From the NCBI GenBank assembly GCA_036435485.1, contig CM071595.1, positions 101,052,580-101,116,579 of the forward strand: a stretch of 64,000 bases of DNA, in the 5' to 3' direction. The position numbers were made by a program, and so were the translations under genes. This document shows positions 25,601 through 36,549 of the stretch, piece by piece (position 1 is the stretch's first letter; each line of letters opens with the position of its first letter). The notes beneath the pieces are model-generated. The model searched no databases. It was not told the DNA's origin and saw only the letters and a list, made by a program, of their open reading frames with translations. Origin of the DNA: Saposhnikovia divaricata. Taxonomy: Eukaryota > Streptophyta > Magnoliopsida > Apiales > Apiaceae.

Positions 25601-26069
25601 GAGCTATCTGCCAAAAAACTCATTGAACTTTTCCAAATTTTGCAGTTTAACCATTAAAGTTTTTTTGTTGCTAATTCAACCAACTACCTTTCCAAAATTA
25701 TGCAAAATTTAATTATGGTTAACAAAAAAAATTGACGTGGCAACAAGATGACCTGATTGCAATGCTTATGTGTTTTGATTAGGGCTTTTTCTGAGTTTGC
25801 AATGTTTATATGTTTCGATTAGGGTTTTTTCTGAGTTTAAAATGCTTATATGTTTCGATTTGAGGGGTTTTGTGTTTGCAATTTATTATTTCGATTTGGG
25901 GGTTTCAAATTATGTTGTTAATAAGTCTTTATTCACATATTGTTGTATTATTTCGATTTTGTGTTTGCATAATTTTGGAAAGGTGGTTGGTTAAATTAGC
26001 AACAAAAAAACCTTAATGGTTAAACTGCAAAATTTGGAAAAGTTCAATGGGTTATTTGGCAGATAGCTC
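25601..26069. mobile_element. Mutator-like non-autonomous element, long TIRs, perfect 9-bp TSD
   Basis: The left end GAGCTATCTGCCAAAAAACT and the reverse complement of the right end GAGCTATCTGCCAAATAACC begin inverted repeats about 105 bp long. Both sides carry the identical 9-mer ATTAGAGTC (25592-25600 and 26070-26078), the signature of Mutator-type insertion. Paralogous DNA in duplicon B near 36735 lacks the element. The 469-bp element has no transposase. Its centre holds repeated tttcgattagggttttt-like phrases. Confidence 0.9.
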
Positions 26070-26078
26070 ATTAGAGTC

Positions 26079-26601
26079 AGGCACTTTCGCAGTTTGCTGA
26101 TGATGATAACTGATAAGTATGCTAGAATATCTTCGGGCCTAAACTACATATGTAAAAATAATTTGACGTGTCAGGTTTGTTTGGTTGCCCACAATTGGTC
26201 TTATTTTTCTAAAGCAAAATCTACCATCCATGTAAACACCCGTGTGTGACCAAGTTACCTAAAGAATATAACAGTCATAGAACATTTCAAAATAAGTCAA
26301 CTTATTTTAAGATAAAATTAGAGATTCTTAATTTTTTTCTAAAAGAGTTAATTTTTTTGAAATTTATAAAATCTCAAACATAAACTAAATACTTATATAT
26401 ATATATTTTTTTTATCAAAATATGAATTTTTTACCCAAAAATAAGTCTATTAATGCCAAACAGGCCCAATATTTATATAAGACAGCATATAAGTGCTCAA
26501 ATACGTGAAATACCAAATAAATGTGAAACAATTATTTTTTTTAATGAATTTTATCAAAATAGAATGTCTTGAAAACTCGGGAGTTTAGTTATAGTAAAAT
26601 T
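26079..26601. other. Duplicon A spacer
   Basis: This is homologous to 36760-37410 in duplicon B (for example ggttgcccac and ttggtcttatttttctaaag). Bases 26280-26470 look like a decayed hAT-type MITE whose right end reads gccaaacaggcccaa. No gene is seen. Confidence 0.4.
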
Positions 26602-27163
26602 TAGGGGTGACGATTTGGGTTAAATCGCATAATTCACATAAATTGATCTGAATCGAAACCAAAATATGGTTCGCGATTCCGATTCAACTATTTTAAAAAT
26701 TCATGGATTGTTATATACATATATATACTTTAATTTATGATTATGATTATATAACGTAAAGTAATTTTATTTTATAAATCACATCAACTTGTCATTCATA
26801 TGATTATGTATTATTCTCGTTCAAAATTAATGTGGAAAAATTTTGTATTACTTTTTGTCTCTATCTTTCTTTTTTGTTGCTAAATTGATCATCGAATTGT
26901 TAAAATAAGATTACTAAACTAGTAAATATAATCAATTACGAGTGATTTATTTTATTATAAGGCAATAATTTTTTTGTTAATAATGGGTATTTGAAGAAAT
27001 AAAATTTAAATAGAAGAAGCATAATTATATTTTCTAATTTTACTAACTAATTATAATTAAATTTTATTAGATTATATATTACGAGTTGATTTGAATTTTT
27101 TAAGAAGGTTTTGGTTTCGGTTTAACCATCGAACCCGAATAAAACCGACTGCAATCACCCCTA
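26602..27163. mobile_element. hAT-type MITE in duplicon A
   Basis: The ends read TAGGGGTGACGATTTGGG and, reverse complemented, TAGGGGTGATTGCAGTCGG. The flanks are gtaaaatt (26594-26601) and ctagaact (27164-27171). The matching unoccupied site in duplicon B reads gtaaaact near 37400. The flanks are therefore decayed copies of one 8-bp target. The interior is AT-rich and non-coding. Confidence 0.7.
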
Positions 27164-27183
27164 CTAGAACTCCACTAACCTTA

Positions 27184-27400
27184 CTCATCAACTCCTGGAT
27201 ACATTGGAAAACAAATGAAACACTAACTCAACACCCCAGTCACGTCCAATATGAGATCCAAGAATTCTGATTTGATTTTGCAAGACTGGCGTGTGTTTGT
27301 CACAATTTCTGGACACTGAAAACAACGAGGTTGCACAAATATATCCAAGAATTTGAGCAGGTACATCTCTCTGTCTAATTGAATTCAATTTTAAATATAA
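27184..27400 (+). pseudogene. F-box gene remnant, duplicon A
   Basis: It aligns with the F-box ORF of duplicon B from ctggatacattggaaaacaa onward. Parts are deleted or altered: the start of the F-box is scrambled after tatgagatcc, and the segments encoding the middle and the last helix are shortened. Only the region giving ARLARVC-like and HKY-like residues is still recognisable. No usable reading frame remains. Confidence 0.7.
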
Positions 27401-28227
27401 TTTTTAGGTTTCTAATTGCGAAATTCTGATTATGCTACTATTGCATGACATTGAAGAAAAGAAAATTGAATGCTTATTATGTTGTTCATACGTATTGTTC
27501 TTGGGCTTTTATATGTTTTTTCTCTTCGAGTGAAGAATCTACTTGGCGGGTAGAAAACTAATCTAACGAAGAGCCTTGAAATCATATTTTGAAAGACTCT
27601 TCCGAAAAAATCACTACTTCCTCTTACATTCATTTACCTTTTATATGCGGGGCGTAAGTCTTGTATATAAAATTGCTACGAGTTTTAGGCTTTCGAATGA
27701 GAAGAGAATAAACGAGTTTTTTGAGTATATTGTTGTAGTTATGAACGTTTGTTGACAGGCGAGTTGTTTCTTTTGTCTTATTGAACATTAAGGTAACAAC
27801 TCTTCTTAAGCAAAGATGAGAGTGGCGCGATCAAGGTGTAATTTCAGGTCACGTGAAGTATTCGAATGAGAGACTAATGTAACAGAGTAGGCTGTCATTT
27901 GATTAAGTTGGAATTAGTAACAGAAGGGGGCTGTCATTTGATTAAGTTGGAATCAGAAGTGTCAAAACTCAAAACTGGTTATAGTGATCTAACATGTTCC
28001 CTTATTGTGTCGGAAAGAAAAAATGACAGTTTCAAGTGTTAATCCATTTCGAGAAGAAAGGAAAGACCAGAAGCAAGAGGTTCTTAGTACGTTTTGGATG
28101 GCAATGGTTGTGACTCGAGTAGCTAGTTCATAGTGATTGTATAAGTTAAATAACCAATTTATCTGTAAATCTAAGATGTTAAAAAAAGTCAATAACATGA
28201 TTTTATACTATTTAAAATTCCTCCTTA
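27401..28227. other. Conserved spacer between F-box remnant and array, duplicon A
   Basis: It is shared with 37790-38727 (B) and 46570-47354 (C), including two direct gggctgtcatttgattaagt-like copies near 27888 and 27928. No gene is recognised. Confidence 0.45.
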
Positions 28228-29580
28228 AGATTGAACAAAAATAAACAGAGTCAATAACATGATTTTATACCATTTAAAATTCTCCTTCAAGATTGAACAA
28301 ACATAAGCAGACATACATATACCATATATACTGAACTGGCAAACAAACATGTTAAATTAAAAGAAACCTAATTAGACATACACCAAACAGTCAAACAAAA
28401 ATATTAAATCGAAACAAACATAACCAGACATGTATCACATGTACCAAACCAAACAATCAAATACTCCATCTGGCGAACAAATATTTTAAATTAAAACAAA
28501 CATAATTAGACATTCACCAAACTGTCAAACAAAAATATTAAATCGAAACAAACATAACCAGACATGCATCACATGTACCAAACCAAACAATCAAATACTC
28601 CATCGATTAAACAAACATAACCAAACATATACCACATATACCAAACAAACAAATAAACATATTAAAATTAAAACAAACATAACTAGACACGACATATACC
28701 AAACAGATAAACACACATATCAAATTAAACATATGGAGGGGGAAGTACTTGAACCCGAGATCTCTTCCCTCACTGAATTCTACTATGTTAAGAATCAAAC
28801 AAAACCAGATATGTATCACATGTACCAAACAAACAAACAATCCTCAATTGATTAAACAAACATAACCAAATATATACTACAGACAAACATAATAAACTAA
28901 ACAAATCTAACAAAACAAATACGACATATACGATAAACATGCATGTTTAACTAAATCATATTATATTAAAACAAACAAAACCATACATACAAACACTCCT
29001 TAAGCGATTAACCAAATATAACCAAACATATCACACATATGTCAAATCGATAAACAAACATAACCAGACAAATACAACATATGCCAAATAGATAAACACA
29101 CATATAAAATTAAACATATAGAGGGGGAAGTATTTGAACCCAAGATCTTTTCCAAACCGAACTCTGTTATCATGTTAAGAATCAAAAAAACGTAACCAGA
29201 CATGTATCACATGTACCAAACAAACAGACATTCCTAAATCGATTAAGCAAACATAACCGAATATATATACCACTGATATGCGATACCTAACAAATAAACA
29301 AACATATTAAATTGAAAGAAATATAACAAAACAAATACGACATATATGCCAAACAAATATGTTAAACTAAACCATATTAAACTGAAACAAACAAAATCAT
29401 ACATAAAAATACTTCTCAATCGATTCAGCAAATATGGGACATATTCCACATATATCAAATCGACAAACAAACATATTAATTTGAAACAAACATAACCAAA
29501 CAAATACAACATGTGCCAAATAGACAAACAAACATATTAAATTAAACATATGAGGGGAAAGACTCGGCTTCGAGATTTCT
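28228..29580. repeat. Degenerate caaacataacc-rich tandem array, duplicon A
   Basis: The array is built from variants of aacaaacataaccagacata, accacatataccaaac and catattaaattaaaac. Every 370-450 bp a module of about 60 bp appears that reads gagggggaagtacttgaacc followed by gagatctcttccc (about 28735, 29108 and 29550). On the minus strand that module resembles a tRNA-type box B (gggttcaagtact). The array is just downstream of the AHL gene and downstream of the F-box remnant. Open frames in it are simple-sequence artefacts. Confidence 0.75.
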
Positions 29581-29907
29581 TCCCAAACTTGAGTAAAAAC
29601 GAAAAAAAAATTATAAATGAAACAAGAGTACCTTATTAATGTGTTCTTGTACTCTCACATATTTAAAATGGATAATAATATGTTTAGAAAATTAAAACCG
29701 AACAAATCAAAAGCATCCCATGTCTCAAATTTCAGAATGAATCATTTAATAATTCTAGTCTTCTAATTCAAACAATTCAGATTTAACAAAGAATCTGCTA
29801 AGAGAAATCATGCATAGAAATCTTTTATCTAACAAGCCAGGTTGTTGAATCAACATCTAAAATGGAGCCCTTGGTGCAGCAGCATTAGAACCATTTTCTG
29901 CATCTTT

Positions 29908-30531
29908 CTACACTGCTTCCTCGTGAACCTCAAAAGGTAGTTGCTCATACACCGCATTAGCAAATGAAGCCACAGTCAAAATAACTTGCTTTGTAGCAAT
30001 CAGCGGACCTACCACATTTCCGCCAAGCACCTGCCCTTGTCCTCCCGACAAAAAAATTGATAGGACATCGAATCCTGGTGGAGCTGGGGAAGCAAGCACT
30101 GTCCCAGCAATCGACAGAATTTCGAAAGCACCCTGTAGTGTAAAAACGCTCCCGGAAGAAGACATAGGTTGGCGGATGATTACATTCGACACCGTGCCTT
30201 TCCCAGTCAAGACATAAACTCCTCCGCCCCTCTGCTTTGCAAAGTTTTTTAGGGTCTCCATTATGTCTGTGCCGGCTGAGACTTTGAACATGAATGCCGT
30301 GAAAGCGTTGGGACTGTCACGCGTTATGAGAATAGGAGCCTTAGGCTTGTTTTTGGAGCCAAGAGGGCGGCCTCGTGGTCGTGGGCGATGGTTTGGGGAA
30401 GGACCGCGACCCCCTCCAGAGCTGTTTTGTGGATTGGTTTCGGAATTGGAATGATGTGGTTTGGGTTGTTGGAGACGTTGGAGCTGTTTTTCTGACTTGA
30501 CTGCCTTTGTTTTTTTTCCTTTAAATATCAC
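29908..30531 (-). pseudogene. AHL (AT-hook, PPC/DUF296) gene, truncated at both ends
   Basis: The 207-codon ORF keeps the AT-hook (PRPRGRPLGSKNKPK) and a whole PPC domain ending in GPLIATKQVILTVASFANAV. Relative to the AHL at 41018-41833, about 255 bp are deleted at the 5' side. The deletion removes the usual first 25 or so codons, the leader and the TATA region. The present ATG and the first 15 or so residues come from former upstream DNA. At the 3' side a CAG codon has become TAG after the residues HEEAV. The sequence beyond it, still encoding AAAPRAPF, has a further internal deletion. It may still be transcribed but probably is a dying copy. Family role: AHL proteins bind AT-rich DNA in the minor groove and form nuclear complexes through the PPC domain. 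Confidence 0.75.
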
Positions 30532-30559
30532 ACAGATCTGCTAAAAATGTAGTAACTGG

Positions 30560-30840
30560 CTAAAGTGCTACTCGGATATGGATTTCGCAGGTGATTTCTT
30601 TTCTTACTCTCAACTACTAGTTGCGTGATTGTTAGTTTCTAGTGTCTTAGCACGTGAAATATCGCATGATTATTAGCTACTAGGTTTTTCGCGCATGGGA
30701 TGCACGAATATACTTGAATACAATGATTGTTATTTACTACTTAGCACGTGCATGAGGCATTGCATAATCTAATTGTATGATTATTAGTTACTACTTACTG
30801 CATGCATGGCGCGTGATACACACGACGATGTACTCCACGC
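30560..30840. promoter_or_regulatory. Upstream direct repeats of the AHL copy, duplicon A
   Basis: Four imperfect units share gcatgattattagttacta followed by a cgcgtg- or cacgtg-type core (about 30617, 30662, 30721 and 30776). The arrangement recurs upstream of the other two AHL copies. A regulatory role is inference from position and conservation. Confidence 0.4.
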
Positions 30841-31504
30841 GTACACATTGTTAATTTATTCATATAGCATTTAGTATTTCAAGACAACAACCATAGTCAA
30901 GATCATTGACACTATACAAAATAATTCAAAAATTATACAAAAAATGTAATTAATTTAAATTATATTCAAAAATTCGTATTTATTTTGGATTTTAAAAGAG
31001 ATTTCTAAATTATAAAGATTTGGGACAACTTGGCAGAATTTTAAACATTCATTAAATTTTTTCGTATTTAATAAAAAAAAGATTATATATTTCTATCAAA
31101 ATTTGGTCGTACTCAATAAATCAAGAGGTACATGTTTAAGATTTTGTAAATCATTAAAATGCTTGATGTTCAAATTGATTTTGTGAACTTTATAAAATGT
31201 TGGATAGTCATAAATTCATGAAATTTTAAGATATATGTCAGAAAATCTTGAGATTATTATTAAAATAAATTACAATCTCTTAAAAAAACATTATTAATCC
31301 GTTTTAAAATTTTAAACTAAATACCCTTAAATTCGAGATTTTGTGTGATATTATATATTGTTGGATTTATGCATAGCTTAACGTGACATATCTAAAATTT
31401 GAATGAAGCAATGAAATATTAAAATATTTATACAGATAAATTTGTAGGATTTCTTCTTAGCTAATTTCACTTTGCTTAAATTAAAATTTTAATATTAATA
31501 CTAA
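30841..31504. other. AHL upstream flank, duplicon A
   Basis: AT-rich DNA shared with 42355-42995 (B) and 50270-50905 (C). No gene is seen. Confidence 0.45.
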
Positions 31505-31828
31505 TACTATACTATATTATAATAGCCGCAACATTGAAAGTTTGGTCGGTCGGTATGGTATTTTGGTCGGTTATTTTTTATTTAATTTCTTTTATTTTGG
31601 TACATATTTATTTTGTAGTTACGGGCAAGTTTAATTTATAAAACCAAAGAACCATATTATAGTTCCTAATAACTAACCAATTACCTTTTTCAGCAAAAAA
31701 ACATTACCTTTTCTAATTTAAACCTCTCATTTTCCAAAAATTTCACGGGTAGTTTTATTTAATGAAATAAACTGATAATATTATAAATTACTAATAACTA
31801 ATTGATTTCCTTTTTCAGCTAAAACATA

Positions 31829-32048
31829 CTCTCTCTCCGTCACACTTATTTTGTCCAGCAATCATAACCCACGTTCTTATCAATTTACTATGCTTTTTGT
31901 TTAGTTTCCATAACTAAGCTTAAATATTACTATATTTACAAATTTTTAACATATTTAGAACTTTATTTACCTTTGTTAAGGTAAGTGGACACATATTTTG
32001 GGACAACGAAAATTGGTAATGTGGTCAAAATAAGTGGGACGGGGGGAG
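31829..32048. mobile_element. Stowaway MITE, 220 bp
   Basis: Ends CTCTCTCTCCGTCACACTTA and, reverse complemented, CTCCCCCCGTCCCACTTATT; TA dinucleotides flank both sides. The copy in duplicon B (43335-43558) sits at the same place, so it predates the A/B duplication. Confidence 0.85.
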
Positions 32049-32251
32049 TAATATCTTTTCTATATTTTATAACGAATATATCTCTTTTTCTAAAAATATC
32101 ATGGGCAATATATATAACATTATAATTAAATCATATCAGTTAAAAATTTTAAGCCTACAAAATTCGTATCTTAAAATTTTCAATGACAAATTAAATAAAA
32201 AATTTATCATATTAAAAAAAAAATATGTGTATCACGGGTTCTAAGCAAGTA

Positions 32252-32522
32252 CTCCTTTTATCCCTCTCATTTCCTTACAATTTCCTTTTTGAGACGTCTC
32301 TCTCAATTCTTTACATTTCAAAACTTACCCAAAATAGTAAAGTTTTATAATATAATAAGTAACTACACCCACTACTTTCCTCCACTAAACTCACTTTATT
32401 ACATAAAATATTACTTGGTCCCACCACTTTACTCACTTTTCTTATTTTTCTCCACTACTTTACACTTTTTCTTAACCTCCGTGCCAAACTCATTTGTAAA
32501 CATATGAGAGGGACGGAGGGAG
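32252..32522. mobile_element. Stowaway-type MITE, 271 bp
   Basis: The left end reads CTCCTTTTATCCCTCTCATT and the reverse complement of the right end reads CTCCCTCCGTCCCTCTCATA, flanked by TA on both sides. It lies at the junction between two Helitron-like segments. Confidence 0.8.
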
Positions 32523-33490
32523 TACTATACTATATTATAATAGCCGAAACATTAAAAGTTTGGTCGGTACAGTACTTTGTGTTTTTACTTAATTATCCTT
32601 ACTTAGTTTTTTTTACTTAATTTCTTTTATTGTGGTACATATTTATTTGTAATACAGACAAATCTATTTTATAAAAACATTACCCTTTTCGGCTAAAACA
32701 CATTTTTATTTCTATTTTTTGCTAACTAAAACCTCTCATTTTCCAAAAATCTATATCTATCCTATTATATTAAATCTGAAACATTCGAAGTTTTGGTTTT
32801 CAGTCATTTTTGGTCTTTTATTCTAATTAATAAATAAAAAAATATCATTAATTGTAATTGGCCTATTGTCTCTTTTAATTAAAATACGTTACTTTTTAGT
32901 TAAAAATCTTACCTTTTATAACACCTAAAAGTAGTACCATATATTCTAATCATTAATATGTCTTTTTCTAATTAAAACAAGTTACCTTTTAATTTAAAAA
33001 ATATTCTTTCAATCATTAATATATACCCAAAAATATCACAATCATATCTTTCAATCATTAATAAATATATACAAAACATATTACACCATATCTTCCAATC
33101 ATTGAAAAAAAATATAAATAAACCCGTAAGTTATAATAGACAAACATGAGTATAATTGTTTGTAATTTGATTTAATGGTCCAATCATTATGACTATTAGA
33201 TTATTAGTAAATAGATAAGAACCATTTTATCTAATACTAAGGAGTATTGTATATTTAAATTGTTCTACTAAAGACCCAAGGTTCAAATCCCGTCAATAAC
33301 ACATTAAACTAAAATTTTATAATGTAAGTTCTAAAACATGCATGTCATTAATCAAATTTATATTAAATAATATTAAATGAAAATTAAAATAACAATTGAA
33401 AAACGTGATTATATAAAAACATAACTGCAACAAAATAAAATTGATAACATATTAAAAGAAATCCGTGCCATCGCACGGGTTTTAAGCTAG

Positions 33491-34654
33491 TATATATATA
33501 AACTTAAAGCTTTTGAATTCAGTGAATATGTAAAGTTAACATTGGTCGCACGATGAATGCTCACTCTCATTTTCTGTTTTTTTTATATAGTTAAAAAAAT
33601 TGTTCCCTAATTTTTGTTTGATATATTCACATATGTTCACCATACATTTTGTTGTTAAATGTTTATTTAATTCTTTTCAAGTGAACAAATTAACGCATTA
33701 TTTTTCTTAAAAAAATGATTTTAAAAAATAAATGTCTGGAACATCTTTTTCTGTGTATCAATAAAAATTTTAATCTAACATTTGGAAATGTGTGGAGCAT
33801 TTTATTTAGTGTATAGGAAATGCATTATATCAAGTTTATCTGTAAATCATGATGTTTTGACGCAGGCAATGAGTTTATAAATTACCTTAAAGTTCATTTA
33901 GTTAGCATATATGCAACCTTATTTCGGATTTATAAACGACACTTAATCTAATTTACAAAAAATATTCAAAATTTTAAACAAATTTTTAAAAAGCTATACT
34001 AAACTTCTACGAATAAATTTTATCGCAACAATCTTAACTAATGACAATAGTCATTAGAGTAATGAAGACCAAGGTTGGTAACAATAGAGTAATGAAGACC
34101 AAGGTTGGTGATCATAGAAGTCCCCACACTTGTCCCAACTTTGCATATGGTGTCCAAGGCCCATCTGTTTGATGCATGTACTTCTTTTTAGCTCCTATTT
34201 GGGACATTTTTTTTCATATAACTTTGTGTTTCCTTTTATGGGCATGCATATTCTATTTAACATGTGTTAGTGCGATACATGTAAGTTGTAATACTCAAAA
34301 TTTAGTTGGATTTTTAAATTTGAGTACTCGGTTGTGTTTTGATGTCCGAGTACTCGATTAAGGTGGATTCATTTAACTTTTAATCTTCATATAATCATTC
34401 AAATTTATCAATTTTTACTACATTACTTGCAAGTCGCAACTAGTTCTTATTCATAATTATTTATCTGTTACTTTTTTTAACATTTATTTTTGAGGCCTCA
34501 CTTTGGTGCATGTTGCAGCCTGCAGGTGCGTACTTCTAATACAATCTATTGTTTTATAATTTTCTTGCAAATGTAAAACACCACCAATGCTTGAGCTCTT
34601 TTTTTTTCTAACACTCAAATGCATGAGCTCTTGGGTGTGTATGTACTTAATATA
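33491..34654. other. Distal flank of duplicon A
   Basis: It matches duplicon C (about 51330-51495 and 51924-52888) until tacttaatata. No gene is recognised. A short tandem duplication (agtaatgaagaccaaggttg twice) is at about 34057-34110. Confidence 0.45.
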
Positions 34655-34880
34655 CTAGTTTATAACCCGTGCGAAGCATGGATTTTTGTTTTTGATGTCA
34701 CAAATTTTATTTTATGTTACAATTATGTTTTTATATAAAAATTATTTTCAGTAGTTATTTTAATTTTAATTTAGTAAACATGCATGGTTTAAAATTTATA
34801 TTATAAATTTTTAAATTAAATATATAGTTGATGGGATTTAAACCTTGAATTTTTAGTAGAGTAATTTAAATATAAGAAAA
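34655..34880 (-). mobile_element. Helitron 3' end on the minus strand
   Basis: On the minus strand the sequence reads ccatgcttcgcacggg, a hairpin, then ttataaa and CTAG, and abuts a host T (the palindromic ctag is at 34655-34658). This is a typical plant Helitron terminus. The other end was not located; it should lie to the right. Homology between duplicons A and C stops exactly here. Confidence 0.55.
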
Positions 34881-34883
34881 TTC

Positions 34884-36544
34884 TCAATGGTACCACTATA
34901 CTTTTGGTTTTTGCCAGTGGTACCATTACGTTTTTGGGTTCTTTTAACGATACCTTTAACTAATTGACTTCCTAATATAAATACCATTATGTTAGAGAAA
35001 CTTTATGGAAACGTTAAGTATGATATAAATGAGCGTCAAGACATATTCAAACCGATGAAACATGTAAAAAAGACAACATTGCAGATGTAACAAAAAGGAC
35101 TTTACGGTTTAAGAACTTCCAACAAAATATCTTCAGTATCATCCAAAACTACCATCCATATATGTTCATCCATAATACCACTGCATATGTTCATCCAAAA
35201 TACTCTCCAAAACATCCAAAATAACCGAAACATCTAAAGTAATTGAAACCAGAAAACCAAAATACTACCAAACCATCCATATAATACTATTACATTCAAA
35301 GTCAATCATTTTTGTTGCTGAGATTGGGATGGACTAAGAACATATAGTTGAGATGCACTTCCATGAGTTTCAGTCTTCCTTTTCCTAGATGTAATTGCCT
35401 TTTCAGTTGTCTTAGCTGCATCCTTGGTTGCATTTGTTGCATCTTTTGCATCTTTGGCTACTTTACCTTTTGCTCCGGCTGCTTTAGCTGCATTGGATTG
35501 ATCCCTAATCCTTGGATTTCTAACCAACTTTGCTTTAGCTGCTTTCAATTCTTTCTCAGTTGGAGCACCCTTACATGTCCTCGAATTATGGCCAAAATTT
35601 TTATAGTTCTTGCATTTCACAGGCTTTGTTCTCTCCCTTCTCATCTTCTCCATCTTCTCTTCTCCTATTTCTACTTGGCCTCCCAACACCCCTTTTCATT
35701 GTTGGTGGCATTATAGTAGGGATTCCATCATATGTTGGACAATTTTCTTGATTAGGAATAAGATTGATATTAAACCGATAGGCCTGCTTATAGGTCTTGA
35801 TAGAGTACCAAGAGCTAACTACCTTATGTTATACAATCTTTGCATGCACCATAGCTCGAATTGCATGCCTGCATGGAATTCCAGGAAGCTGCCAAGCACC
35901 ACATGTATACAAAGACAAGGGAAATTGGGATTTACCCTCATGTATCTCATATTCCCCAGGTTTTGACATGTAGGATTTACAACTTATGGTGCCTTTGTTA
36001 ATCTCTTTAACAGCCTTAAAAATCTTAGGACAAAGACTTCATCATTCCATAATTCGACAGTTAAAGAGTGATGTTTCATCTCAAACACATACTAAAATGT
36101 AGGATAAAGATAATCCAATGTTATACCATTCTTCTTAGCAAAATCTTCGTAATCTACTACAATGTCTAACAGCGTACACTTATCAATATCTACCTTGACC
36201 TCAACAATCTTATCCCTCCAATTAAATTTCAAGGTTTTTTTACTATCATCCTTTATGCAAATACAATAGGGAACAATAAACTCATAAAAACGGACCACTA
36301 AGCTCACAAAAACTTACATGCATATATATACATCAACCGCATACATTTATATCATTAATACATACAAACACAAGAATTAACATAACGAATAAACACACAT
36401 ATCATGATTACAAGACAAGGATGATATTGAAATGGAACATACCTGTCAAACGCTTGAAGATGGAGTAGAATAAGTTATGATCGACGATGGAGGATATTGA
36501 TCGCCAAAGCCCCAATCCCCAATTCGACAAAGCCCTAATTTAGC
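34884..36544 (-). pseudogene. Mutator-like transposase (MULE) remnant
   Basis: Three minus-strand pieces survive. The first (36092-36307) is a 71-codon ORF starting MSLVVRFYEF that may be the transposase N-terminus. After a large deletion of the catalytic core comes a SWIM-type zinc finger at about 35848-35895 (TCGAWQLPGIPCRHAIRA). The first SWIM cysteine is replaced by tyrosine, and a stop follows shortly after. Then comes an ORF (35306-35689) with a CCHC zinc knuckle (CKNYKNFGHNSRTC) and a Lys/Ala-rich tail. SWIM plus zinc knuckle at the C-terminus is typical of plant MULE transposases. A candidate terminal repeat starts near 34884 (ttctcaatggtaccacta). The opposite terminus is missing at the join with duplicon B. 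Non-functional. Confidence 0.7.
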
Positions 36545-36549
36545 TGCAA

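Larger units (their letters stand above)
31505..33490 (+). mobile_element. Helitron complex (nested or tandem non-autonomous copies)
   Basis: The right boundary has classic Helitron form: a CCGTGC/GCACGG hairpin at 33463-33478, then CTAG at 33487-33490, next to a host T. Left ends of the type tatactatattataatagcc occur at about 31505 and 32523. Another, starting TCTATATCTATCC, is at about 32750. A degenerate right end (atcacgggttctaagcaag) lies at 32231-32249. Duplicon C lacks the insertion between atact and aatatatataaac, giving an approximate empty site. No Rep/helicase gene is present. Confidence 0.65.
25407..34654. repeat. Duplicon A of the ARID-tail/F-box/AHL block
   Basis: The segment matches 36550-43560 (B) and, from the F-box rightward, 46170-52888 (C). 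Order: ARID 3' flank, F-box remnant, CAAACATAA-rich array, AHL remnant on the minus strand, AHL upstream DNA, then a shared distal flank that ends at tacttaatata. A-specific insertions are a MULE-MITE (25601-26069), a hAT element (26602-27163) and most of a Helitron complex (31505-33490). A and B share the first Helitron-like segment and a Stowaway that C lacks. Confidence 0.85.

Noticed and set aside
28735..28790. A tRNA or SINE at the box-B-like module in the arrays
   Set aside because: No box A at the right spacing and no A-tail; the module recurs as part of the tandem array.
28607..29527. Minus-strand ORFs rich in Cys, Phe and Val in the arrays
   Set aside because: Simple-sequence translations of the caaacataacc-type repeat; they differ between copies and have no domain.
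28228..29580. A CRISPR-like array
   Set aside because: Units are degenerate, without uniform repeats or unique spacers, and the genome is a plant's.
30263..30454. Plus-strand ORFs opposite the AHL genes (also 41460-41738 and 49417-49626)
   Set aside because: They are antisense shadows of the AT-hook coding region and recur only because the AHL genes are paralogs.
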